64,000 nt of DNA from Chitinophagales bacterium (lineage in GTDB: Bacteria; Bacteroidota; Bacteroidia; Chitinophagales; Chitinophagaceae), in assembly GCA_026936105.1 (NCBI GenBank), contig JAIXKI010000023.1:154308-218307 (forward strand), given 5' to 3'. This document shows positions 35,931 through 44,475 of this stretch, piece after piece. The number at the start of each line of letters is the position of its first letter. Within the stretch, counting starts at the first letter, position 1. A model generated the notes under the pieces. The model made no database searches, was not told the DNA's origin, and saw only the letters and a program-made list of their open reading frames with translations. The position numbers and the translations under genes were made by a program.

Positions 35931-36991
35931 TAGGTAAAATATCTGTCTGTGAATAAACTTAATATAAAATCCAGAGTGGGGGTACTACTTATCAGCAAAA
36001 CATTCCTCCATTTTTTCAGAAATATTTTAGGTAAATTCTTATAGTATAATACAGTCGGTATTGAAAATATATATGTCAAACCCTTATATAGAAATGAATT
36101 GCCTGAAATGTATATCGTGTTTTCTGTTATAAGATATCGATCATGAATCATTTTTTCTTCATCATCTTTGCCATTTTGATTATTTGCAATGCTATCTACA
36201 AGTACAAATTTTATTCCATATTTTTTCCTTAAACTTTCGAAATTACTATTTGGGTTAGCATTGCGACAATAAACTATAAAATTGCCTTCTTTAATTTTCT
36301 TTCTGCACTTTTCAAATTCTTTTAAAACAGTCGATTGATTCCCCCGTTCAATTTTTTCTAAAAAATACTTATCTACAACAAATACTTTTTGGTGTTCTTT
36401 CTCGCTTAATATCTCAATAAACTTTTGAAATAACTTTTCAGTTGTTTCGTATTTAATATCTAATCCCATATCATCCGGAAAGATATTCATATCTTTATCA
36501 ATCACAATACAATCAATTTTTTGAGATTTTCTTAGTGTTTCACATATTTTTTTATCCCCGCCTAATAATAGAACATCGCCAAACCAAAATTCTTTTTCAA
36601 CATTAGGTTGGCTCTTACATTCCGATATTATTTTTTCCTTGTCAGAAATTACAGCATTTACATTATTCTTCCTTAATTTCCTGATAAATATTTCCAATTC
36701 AGGATTAATTTTACCTACTTCGACAGTTCCTTTTTCTTCCTCATTTATATCCTGCGTTTGCTTGGTCATATCACCATTCCTTTTCTTGCATATATTTATA
36801 ATATCCTCATTATCCAATACCCAATCATTTAGTGTAAATATTTTTTTTATAAACCAGTATTTTTTTAAATAAGTGTCAGAATCAAAATCATCATTCTTCA
36901 CTAAATCATCATCCTTCACCAACTTGCAAAGTCTATTCTTCACTTCAAGAAGCCTTTCAAAAAATAACCTGTCGCAATAAACCTTCCCCAT
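35876..36991 (-). CDS. Unknown protein with HDR...SGNS motif, AAA-operon partner
   Basis: 371 residues, AT-rich, not assignable to a named family by eye. The first 130 residues are charged and helical, the middle (IDCIVIDKDMNIFPDDM; KVFVVDKYFLEKIER) looks alpha/beta, and the C-terminal part has KMIHDRYLITENTIYISGNS, resembling the HDR/G-S half-site seen in some phospholipase-D-like or MIT-C-type domains. Its start overlaps the ATPase stop by one base (TAATG), so the two are coupled. The last 17 codons overlap copy B on the other strand. Inference: effector of a two-gene defence-type system. Confidence 0.6.
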   Translation of the reverse strand: MGKVYCDRLFFERLLEVKNRLCKLVKDDDLVKNDDFDSDTYLKKYWFIKKIFTLNDWVLDNEDIINICKKRNGDMTKQTQDINEEEKGTVEVGKINPELEIFIRKLRKNNVNAVISDKEKIISECKSQPNVEKEFWFGDVLLLGGDKKICETLRKSQKIDCIVIDKDMNIFPDDMGLDIKYETTEKLFQKFIEILSEKEHQKVFVVDKYFLEKIERGNQSTVLKEFEKCRKKIKEGNFIVYCRNANPNSNFESLRKKYGIKFVLVDSIANNQNGKDDEEKMIHDRYLITENTIYISGNSFLYKGLTYIFSIPTVLYYKNLPKIFLKKWRNVLLISSTPTLDFILSLFTDRYFTYYSSLILPFSSMRRVIHS

Positions 36992-39092
36992 TAGTTCATT
37001 CTTTTTTTATTTTGGAATAAGTCCAGGTTTTCTATTTCCAAGCTTGTAGAGATATCTAAGAACCCTTCTCCGAATTGGCGGTTAAGGAAACCGTCTTCAT
37101 CAGAAACATATATCTCAAATATTTGAGGATTTTCAAAAGTCGTGTTTTCTTTTTTATTGAAATAATAAGCATTCCAATATTCTTTGGGAATGCCTGATTC
37201 TAACCCCTTCTTATCATCTTTATACCATAAATGGACTAAATACCTTAATCTTCTGACTAAATATTCGCTATGGGTTTCGACAATAAATTGAACATTCAAT
37301 TTTTTAGATAAATAAATGAAAGCATCAGCCAGGCGGCTCTGAAAAGAAGGATGAATGTTGGATTCCGGTTCTTCAATAAACACCAGTGTAGGCTGGACGA
37401 AAACATCAAGTTTAGGATCCCTTACATATTCGGGTTCTAGAAGATAACCGATAGTGACTTTTTCAATCGCATTCACACATATTCCAAGAATTATTGAAAA
37501 CAATTGGCTTATACCAAAGCCCTCTTCAGTAATATTAAATTCATTGCCCTTCTTCTTAACTATGATCTCCAGTAATTTTCCAGATTTAATTTCAACTTTA
37601 TCACCAAAGCCAAAGATCTTTACAATCTGACCGATATGATCATCTATTTCATCTCTTCTTATTTTATCTAATTCCAAATATTTTACTGCAGTTTCCTGTA
37701 AAAAGTTCTCATAATTAAATCCGCTTCCCAGATTCTGGATTGCTATCTTCTGCTTGCTTCTGTTGGCAGGTATAAACAAGGTGCTTTCAGGTAGTACATT
37801 CCTGATGGTACTAAGGAGTATTTCACGTAAAAAACCTTCAAAATGTTTTCTTAGGCGCTCTTTCCGATCAATTTCGGCAATAATTTTTTTTGCATCCTGA
37901 CTAATATTCGGGTTAATATGTGCTCCTAATCCAAAAGAGTACCTTGGATAGTAATTGTCCTTAGAAGTATTGCTGAAAAGTGTTTCTAAATCCTTTTGGG
38001 GAATTCCTTTAAAAACAAAGTAATCTTCAAGTTTAAAATTCATAACTGTCCACAAATCCGTTTTATATTTTTTTTGGGCCAAAAGAAGCTGCAAAGGGTT
38101 TTTATCTGATTTATCCGGGAATCCATCTTCAGACTTATCCTGCAACAACTGAAAAGGATCATAACAAATTAATTCAATTATATGCCGCAAAAATAGTTCA
38201 TCAAAATACTCAACTTTACTAAAGACAAATGAATCGTATATTTCTTTTTGCCATTTAATCAATTCGCTGATTTCTGGATTATATTTCTGGAAAAAAGTAT
38301 CGTAAACTCCCTTTCTGAAATCCCTAGAAGAATTGGCTATACGGCCAATATTAAAGATTGGTAAATCAGCAAAATCTTTTTCCGTTACGGAATTAAAAAA
38401 ATCAAAATCGACTTCATTTTTTTTGGAGAAGTAGTTATTAATTAGTTTTGTATTATCAGGCGGTGATTCATAATAATCTCTTCTTATATCACCAGGAATT
38501 TTTTCTAACTCTTTTTTTTGCTTTTTATACGAATCGAAAAAAAGGTCCCACAAATAAGGAAAATTAACATACCCATTAACTGAACAGTCCTTATCATCAA
38601 CATCGAGTTCGAGGTCAATAATTACCTCATCCACATCTTCAACTTTATAACGATAAATATCTGCCTGTTGTTTGTTTTTTTTATTAATCTTATAAGAGAT
38701 CGAAACCGTTAGTGTTTCATCAATATAGTCTGATCTGATATCATAGGAAATGAGGAATATGCCTGAAGAGGAACCCTTACTAATTACATTCTCAAAGTTT
38801 CCAATTTTTTGGGCTAATTCGTTTAATCTAATTACTTCAATATCTTTATTGTTTGCCAGGATATTCAGGGCTTCTATAAGGCTACTCTTCCCGCTACTAT
38901 TTTGTCCTGTAAGAAGTGTTATTCTTTTAAATTCAAAACTTTGATAACTATCAAAAACTTTAAAATTTTCTATTGAAAACCTTTTAAAAGGTATATTCTT
39001 AGTAGAATTTAAAATAAACTCCCTACCCTCTTTAATTGATCTTCAGATTCTCGCTTTTCTATATCTAACCCATATAAGAAAATATTTAACAA
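36991..39092 (-). CDS. DUF3696-like AAA ATPase, apparent 5' frameshift
   Basis: Continuous frame from 39042 to 36991. It contains FKRFSIENFKVFD, Walker A GQNSSGKSSLIEAL (DNA 38881-38907), a GFGISQLFSIIL signature, Walker B LVFIEEPESNIHPSFQ, switch FIVETHSEYLV, and a C-terminal FLNRQFGEGFLDIS typical of DUF3696. The GTG at 38634 would lose Walker A. No ATG/GTG/TTG lies in frame before it. Restoring one A at about 39031-39033 joins an upstream frame from a TTG at 39092 (LNIFLYGLDIEKRESEDQ), giving about 700 residues. Relatives sit in OLD/Septu-like defence modules; no TOPRIM is seen. Very AT-rich, so probably transferred. Confidence 0.75.
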
Positions 39093-39245
39093 TACAGTTT
39101 TATTTTTTTAGCCAATTTATGATTCTAAATTGAAAACTTAAAAATTTATTATCACCAATTCTTCAAAATTACGATAGATAAATTAATCCTACTGCATAAA
39201 ATTATTCCGATATAGACTACACTGCCTCTTCCCATTTTATAATTT

Positions 39246-39293
39246 TTTTAATTAGACCCCGGCTCTGCATTTATTACCTGAGTCTAATTAAAA
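39246..39293. repeat. 12-bp perfect inverted repeat upstream of the ATPase operon
   Basis: TTTTAATTAGAC (39246-39257) and GTCTAATTAAAA (39282-39293) with a 24-nt loop. Otherwise 39093-39378 is AT-rich with no gene. The repeat could be an operator, a structured RNA for the operon, or a recombination relic at the island edge. Confidence 0.6.
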
Positions 39294-39378
39294 GTTTGTT
39301 TAAATGCACCTATAGTTAGTAAAGAGGTACTACAGAATTCCAAATTGTTATTTCTTTATTCATGTTTACCTTTATTCA

Positions 39379-40446
39379 ATGAAAAAACCGATCTTCATCA
39401 TCGTCCTGTTTTTGTATTCAACCATGGGGTTTGCTCAATCATTGACCGAAACCGAAGCAATCCGCCTGGCAAGAATGCCTTTGAGCTGCATCCCAACCGA
39501 GTTTCCCAATAAAACCTCTCATACCGCAGATGGACCGGAAGATGCAGTGCTGCTGCCCGAACAATTACATCCTGTTTTTCATGGCTGTCTCGACTGGCAT
39601 AGCTGTGTGCATGGTCATTGGCTGCTGGTAAAAGTGCTGAAGCTTTTTCCAAATATTGCCATCAGGGATAGTATTATTCAAACACTGAGCAATAGTTTCC
39701 AGTTAGAAAAAATGAAAGCAGAAGCTGATTATTTTTCAAAATATAAAACCACTTCGAGTTATGAACGAACTTATGGCTGGGCATGGCTATTAAAACTCGA
39801 TGAAGAACTTTACACCTGGAATGATCCCCTGGGAAAACAATGGCATGAAACACTCCAGCCGCTGACACAAAAGATCGTCTCGCTCTGGAAAGCTTACCTG
39901 CCTAAAGAAACTTATCCCAACCGAACCGGCGTTCACCCGAATACGGCATTCGGGCTGGTGTTTGCACTGGACTGGGCAAGAACATTAAAAGACACCGCTT
40001 TTGAAAACGGTATCATACGGAATGCAAAAAAGTTTTATTTAAACAACAAAGCCACGCCTGCATACCTGGAGCCTGACGGAACCGATTTCCTGAGCCCCAG
40101 CCTTGAAATTGCAGACCTGATGCGCAGGGTGTTGCCAAAACAACAATACGTCAACTGGCTGAACCAGTTTTATGAACCCAGAAGCATTAAAAGAATTACG
40201 GAACTGCCTGTGGTCAGCGACCGTACAGATATGTACATCGTTCACCTTGACGGGCTGGCGCTGAGCCGTGCCTGGTGCCTGAAAGGAATTGCATTGACAT
40301 TGCCGGCGTCGCATCCATGGAAAAAACTTTTCAGCAACACGGCAGATAAATTTTTGAAAGAAGCCTTGCAATATGTCACCAGCGGAAATTATGGCGGCGA
40401 CCACTGGCTGGCAAGTTTTGCCTTGTATGCATTGAGTTTGAACTGA
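39379..40446 (+). CDS. DUF2891 family secreted protein
   Basis: 355 residues with a signal peptide (KPIFIIVLFLYSTMGFAQ). DUF2891 features: HPVFHGCLDWHSCVHGHW with clustered His/Cys/Asp, TYGWAWLLKLDEEL, TGVHPNTAFGLVFALDWA and a C-terminal DHWLASFALYAL. Predicted all-alpha (alpha/alpha-barrel-like) periplasmic protein of unknown activity; the conserved His/Asp/Trp residues suggest an enzyme acting on sugars or polymers. A -7-like box TACCTTTA (39367-39374) ends 4 nt before the ATG, with TTG 19 nt further upstream. Confidence 0.85.
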   Translation: MKKPIFIIVLFLYSTMGFAQSLTETEAIRLARMPLSCIPTEFPNKTSHTADGPEDAVLLPEQLHPVFHGCLDWHSCVHGHWLLVKVLKLFPNIAIRDSIIQTLSNSFQLEKMKAEADYFSKYKTTSSYERTYGWAWLLKLDEELYTWNDPLGKQWHETLQPLTQKIVSLWKAYLPKETYPNRTGVHPNTAFGLVFALDWARTLKDTAFENGIIRNAKKFYLNNKATPAYLEPDGTDFLSPSLEIADLMRRVLPKQQYVNWLNQFYEPRSIKRITELPVVSDRTDMYIVHLDGLALSRAWCLKGIALTLPASHPWKKLFSNTADKFLKEALQYVTSGNYGGDHWLASFALYALSLN

Positions 40447-40473
40447 GGAGCATCAAGCCTCACCCTCTTATCC

Positions 40474-40489
40474 CTCTCCTGTAGGAGAG
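40474..40489. repeat. Intergenic palindrome, left end of a repeat pair
   Basis: CTCTCCT-GT-AGGAGAG within a CCTCACCCTCTTATCCCTCT context. With the element at 40599-40615 it matches the familiar Bacteroidota pair of CCCTCACC... and ...GGGTGGGC repeats placed between convergent genes. Confidence 0.6.
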
Positions 40490-40598
40490 AGACGGTGCAA
40501 TAGTGCATATCCAAACAATAGTAACTAACACATCATCTTTAGTACATTTCCAAACAGTAATTGAAATTTCAACTTTTAGGTTTTGTGCGGTTGCTTCT

Positions 40599-40615
40599 CC
40601 CTCCTTTTGGGAGGG
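40599..40615. repeat. Intergenic palindrome, right end of a repeat pair
   Basis: CCCTCC-TTTTG-GGAGGG followed by GCGGGGGTGGGC, roughly the reverse complement of the element at 40460-40489. No transposase is between them (109 nt apart), so this may be a miniature non-autonomous element or REP-like repeat. Confidence 0.6.
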
Positions 40616-40629
40616 CGGGGGTGGGCTTT

Positions 40630-43137
40630 CTACATAGCATCCACATCAGGGATCACCGTCACACTCCTGAAACTTTTTTCACTGTGCAGTATGGCGGTCT
40701 GTTCCATCAGGTCCTTTTTACATTGTGCTATTGTCCGTGAATCTCTTGGTAATTTCACCAATAACTCCATCAGATATTGGCCCCGGATACGGTTGATAAC
40801 CGGCTCGGCAGGGCCCACCAGGTATTGGCCATATTTATTTTTAAGAGAATCAGAAAAATGAACTGCCGCCCTTTCCACAATATCTTTCAGCTTATGCTTA
40901 AAGGTAATGTGAATGATCCTTGAGAAAGGAGGATAAAAGAATTGTTTCCTGCTTTCCAGTTCTTCCGCACACATTTTTTTGTAATCATGCTCCTGCACAT
41001 ATTTCAAAACAGGATGAGAAGGATTGGAAGTCTGGATCAGCACTTTTCCTCCGGGTGTCTTGCGGCCCGCTCTCCCACTCACCTGTTCCATCAGTTGAAA
41101 AGCCCTTTCATTCACCCGGAAATCTGCAAAGTGCAACAAGCCGTCTGCATCCAGTATCCCTACCAGGTCCACATGATCGAAGTCGAGGCCTTTCACCACC
41201 ATCTGGGTTCCCACCAAAATATCAATACGTCTTTGTTCAAACTGGCGGATCAGAACATCATGGGCATTTTTTCCGCGAACGGAATCCACATCCATCCTGG
41301 CCACTTTTGCTTCGGAAAAAATTTCCTTTAATTGTTCTTCTATTCTTTCTGTTCCGAAATTCCGCTCAATGAATTTATGGCTGCCGCAAACCAAACAAGT
41401 GTGCAGGGGCGGATAGGTAGCGCCGCAATAATGACAAACCAGTTTGTTTTTCTGCTTGTGATAAGTCAGCGACACATCACAATTTTTGCATCTCGGTATC
41501 CATCCGCATACGGCGCAAACCTGGTAAGGTGTGTATCCCCTCCTGTTCTGAAACAATATCACCTGTCTTTCCCTTGCAATCACTTCTTTCATTTCCTCCA
41601 CGAGCTTCGGCGTCAGCATGAGTTTTGCCTTGTCATGATGAGGAAATTTCTTTGTATCAATGATCTCGATCGGCGGCAACTGCATATCACCATAGCGCTG
41701 CATCAGTTCTGCCAATCCATATTTTCCCGCCAGGGCATTATGATAACTTTCCAGTGCGGGAGTGGCGCTTCCCAAAACAGCTTTTGCACCGAAAAGGGAA
41801 GACAGGTAGATGGCGGCATCACGGCCATTGTATCTTGGCGCAGGGTCCTGCTGTTTGAAAGAGGTATCGTGTTCTTCATCGCAGATCACCAGTCCAAGAT
41901 CTGAATAAGGCAGAAAAACAGAAGACCTTGCGCCGAGCACAACTTTCATTTCACCCGAACGCACTTTATTCCAGATCTCCACTCTTTCATTCTGAGAAAA
42001 TTTGGAATGATAAATCCCGATATAACCGCCAAAATGTTTTTGAAGCCTGCGTATGATCTGAGAGGTCAATGCAATTTCAGGAAGCATGTACAAAACCTGT
42101 TTCCCGGTGCGGATCACTTCTTCGATCAGTTTGATGTAGATCTGTGTCTTGCCACTGGAAGTAACCCCGTACAGCAGGCACACTTGCCTGGATTGAAGCG
42201 ATGACTTAATTTCTTCAAAAGCCTTTTTCTGCGCTTCGGTAAGTTCAAAATCAATTTGAATGTCCCTGGGAAGATAATGCAGCCGTTCTATATTTCTTTT
42301 CTCTATACGCAGGATATTCTTATCCACCAATCCTTTCAGTTGTGCATCGGAAGCTCCTGATTTTTTCAGCAGCTCTGACCGGGTGACCTCTCCCGTTGTT
42401 TTCATAAAATGAAGATAACTGAGCAGCAGTTCCATTTGTTTTTCTGCCCTCTGCAGTTTCTTATCCTCATTCAATAATGCAGACAATGACTCATCATTGT
42501 TATATTGAGGATTCAGCAGCACATAAGTTTCTTTTTTGGGAGAATAGGTCTGCTTCAATGACTCCCAGACAAAACAAACTCTTTTGTTGATGAGCTGATT
42601 GATGACTGGATATACATGTGATGAATCCAGAATCTGCTGAATCTCGGAGATCTTCAATTCTTTCTTCAGCGAGAGAGCATCGGCCACAAGGTATTCATCA
42701 TGATCCAGGGAAGAAAGATCCTCGCCGAATTCTTCGTTGAACACCACGACCGTTTCGCTGGAGAGTTTGAAATGAGAAGGCAATGCCGCAGCCATCACTT
42801 CGCCTTCGCTGCACATATAATAAGATGCCATCCATTCCCAGAGCTGAAGCTGCTGTTCATAAATGACGGGATCCACATCCAGTACATTCAGCACTTCTTT
42901 CGGGTCAAATAATTCCGGCTTGTCATGATGTAACCGCTTTACTATTCCCGCATACTTTTTATTTTTTCCCAGGTTCACTTCCACCCTGCAGCCCACATGC
43001 ACGGAATCTATCAACCGTTCAGGGATAGCCCAAGTATAATTTTTGGGCAATGCCAGCGGAATGATGATCTCTGCAAACAAAGCTTTGGCCTCCTGAACGG
43101 AATGTCCTTTTTCATTATCAATATTCGTTAATTCCAT
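40630..43137 (-). CDS. priA: Primosomal protein N' (replication restart helicase)
   Basis: 835 residues, full length. N-terminal DNA-binding region (EIIIPLALPKNYTWAIPERL), helicase Walker A LLYGVTSSGKTQIYI, Walker B LVICDEEHDTSF, GSATPALES, and eight Cys ligands of the zinc-binding region (CAVCGWIPRCKNC, CHYCG, CLVCG), then motifs V-VI GTQMVVKGLDFDHVDLVGI and QVSGRAGR. It reloads the replisome at stalled forks. Last gene of a leftward operon after DUF4258 and plsC (48 bp gap). Confidence 0.96.
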   Translation of the reverse strand: MELTNIDNEKGHSVQEAKALFAEIIIPLALPKNYTWAIPERLIDSVHVGCRVEVNLGKNKKYAGIVKRLHHDKPELFDPKEVLNVLDVDPVIYEQQLQLWEWMASYYMCSEGEVMAAALPSHFKLSSETVVVFNEEFGEDLSSLDHDEYLVADALSLKKELKISEIQQILDSSHVYPVINQLINKRVCFVWESLKQTYSPKKETYVLLNPQYNNDESLSALLNEDKKLQRAEKQMELLLSYLHFMKTTGEVTRSELLKKSGASDAQLKGLVDKNILRIEKRNIERLHYLPRDIQIDFELTEAQKKAFEEIKSSLQSRQVCLLYGVTSSGKTQIYIKLIEEVIRTGKQVLYMLPEIALTSQIIRRLQKHFGGYIGIYHSKFSQNERVEIWNKVRSGEMKVVLGARSSVFLPYSDLGLVICDEEHDTSFKQQDPAPRYNGRDAAIYLSSLFGAKAVLGSATPALESYHNALAGKYGLAELMQRYGDMQLPPIEIIDTKKFPHHDKAKLMLTPKLVEEMKEVIARERQVILFQNRRGYTPYQVCAVCGWIPRCKNCDVSLTYHKQKNKLVCHYCGATYPPLHTCLVCGSHKFIERNFGTERIEEQLKEIFSEAKVARMDVDSVRGKNAHDVLIRQFEQRRIDILVGTQMVVKGLDFDHVDLVGILDADGLLHFADFRVNERAFQLMEQVSGRAGRKTPGGKVLIQTSNPSHPVLKYVQEHDYKKMCAEELESRKQFFYPPFSRIIHITFKHKLKDIVERAAVHFSDSLKNKYGQYLVGPAEPVINRIRGQYLMELLVKLPRDSRTIAQCKKDLMEQTAILHSEKSFRSVTVIPDVDAM

Positions 43138-43185
43138 GAAACAGTAAAGTTAGCAAGGAAAGTAAATGATTTTTATTAATCTCTT

Positions 43186-43968
43186 TTATGATCCCTTCCT
43201 GATCCATGTGGCTTTATAGTCCTGCAATTTTTCTGACATAGCCCGGTAAACTTTCTTTTTAAGCATGGATGCGTCATGTGTGGTCAGTCCTGCAACAGGG
43301 ATCTCATCCAGATAAACAATCCGGCAGCGGCCGGGGTTCAGTGTAAACACATGATGATATTTCATCCGGTCATAGTCATCAAGGAAAAGAACGGGCTTTA
43401 TGGGAGTCTGTGTTTCTATTGCGATACGGAAAGCGCCGTCATAAAATTCTTTTAACGGTTTACCGGTCGTATTGAAAGTTCCTTCGGGAAAAACCAGCAC
43501 CGAAATTCCTTTATTGATCACCAATCTTAACTGACGGACACTTTTTTCCCGTCCTGCCACACTGTTCCTGTCCACGGTGACGATCACACTTTTATAAATC
43601 AGGCCAAACACAGGAATTTTGCTTATCTCCACTTTACCCAGGGGACGGATCGGTTTACGGAAGGCTCTTACGATCACTGCCGAATCCAGGTAAGAGATAT
43701 GATTGGAAACGAATATGTATGCTTTACCATCGTCAATGGGAGATTCGATGATTTTTCTGATCCTGATAAAAACAAGAGGGAACCACAGATCGGCCCAGAG
43801 AACGCATAAACGGTAGATCATATTTCCACCCCGGATGCGGCCAAAGAATGCAGCGATGATCACAAAAGGAAAGATCAGGAGCATAATGGCCACAAAAAGA
43901 ATTATTGCATAGAGGCAATAGATCCAATGAAAAGGTAAAATAAGGAAATGTAGCGCTCTTTTTTTCAT
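43186..43968 (-). CDS. plsC: 1-acyl-sn-glycerol-3-phosphate acyltransferase family protein
   Basis: 260 residues. One or two N-terminal membrane segments (IYCLYAIILFVAIMLLIFPF), then acyltransferase block I NHISYLDSAV (NHxxxxD), block II GKVEISKIPVFG, block III VFPEGTFNTTG (FPEGT) and block IV around TPIKPVLF. It transfers an acyl chain to lysophosphatidate (or a related lipid) at the inner membrane. Starts 3 bp after the DUF4258 stop codon. Confidence 0.88.
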   Translation of the reverse strand: MKKRALHFLILPFHWIYCLYAIILFVAIMLLIFPFVIIAAFFGRIRGGNMIYRLCVLWADLWFPLVFIRIRKIIESPIDDGKAYIFVSNHISYLDSAVIVRAFRKPIRPLGKVEISKIPVFGLIYKSVIVTVDRNSVAGREKSVRQLRLVINKGISVLVFPEGTFNTTGKPLKEFYDGAFRIAIETQTPIKPVLFLDDYDRMKYHHVFTLNPGRCRIVYLDEIPVAGLTTHDASMLKKKVYRAMSEKLQDYKATWIRKGS

Positions 43969-43971
43969 GAT

Positions 43972-44406
43972 CTATTTATCATCTCCCGGACAATGACATG
44001 TCCATTCATGATCCAGGTCAATGCAGGTCACTACTTTTGTACGGTTATCACATTGGGCAAAAACAATGCGCAGGCGCTGATCATCGGAAGACAGCCCTTC
44101 CACAGCAAATGTAGGACAGGGAGTGGCCTCCATATCGCTTTTTTTATAATTGATCAGGCCATTTTTCATAATATCCTTTATCTCTGACGGACTGATATGC
44201 CTGCAATCCATCCGGCATTTCGCATGTTCCGTATATTCAAGATAAGGTGCGTTGCGGTTGAAATCAATTTTTCTTGCAGTTGTCCCCGAAGTTCTTGTGA
44301 TCTCATGAGAACCTTTATGTGCAGGATGAGATTTCTGATCGAACTTAGTGACCACAACTGCAATGATCGCCAGCAACAGTATCAAATAAGGTGTAATTTT
44401 TTTCAT
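43972..44406 (-). CDS. DUF4258 domain protein, membrane-anchored
   Basis: 144 residues: N-terminal hydrophobic anchor (ITPYLILLLAIIAVVVTKF), a linker, and a DUF4258 core (YTEHAKCRMDCRHISPSEIK, IVFAQCDNRTKVVTCIDL, ending ECHC-like WTCHCPGD). Several Cys/His residues may bind metal or form disulfides. Many DUF4258 proteins resemble toxin-type RNase folds, but the anchor and the operon with plsC/priA argue against a plain toxin. Function unknown. Confidence 0.75.
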   Translation of the reverse strand: MKKITPYLILLLAIIAVVVTKFDQKSHPAHKGSHEITRTSGTTARKIDFNRNAPYLEYTEHAKCRMDCRHISPSEIKDIMKNGLINYKKSDMEATPCPTFAVEGLSSDDQRLRIVFAQCDNRTKVVTCIDLDHEWTCHCPGDDK

Positions 44407-44461
44407 GATATTTCTTCCGGAGCGAATAAATATCCGAAATGAAATCTAAACTCAAAAATCT

Positions 44462-44469
44462 TAATTTTG
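44462..44469 (+). promoter_or_regulatory. -7 box of mtaB
   Basis: TAATTTTG, perfect TAnnTTTG, ending 6 nt before the ATG at 44476; this excludes the in-frame TTG at 44467, which lies inside the box, and suggests a leaderless mRNA. Confidence 0.5.
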
Positions 44470-44475
44470 CTGCCC

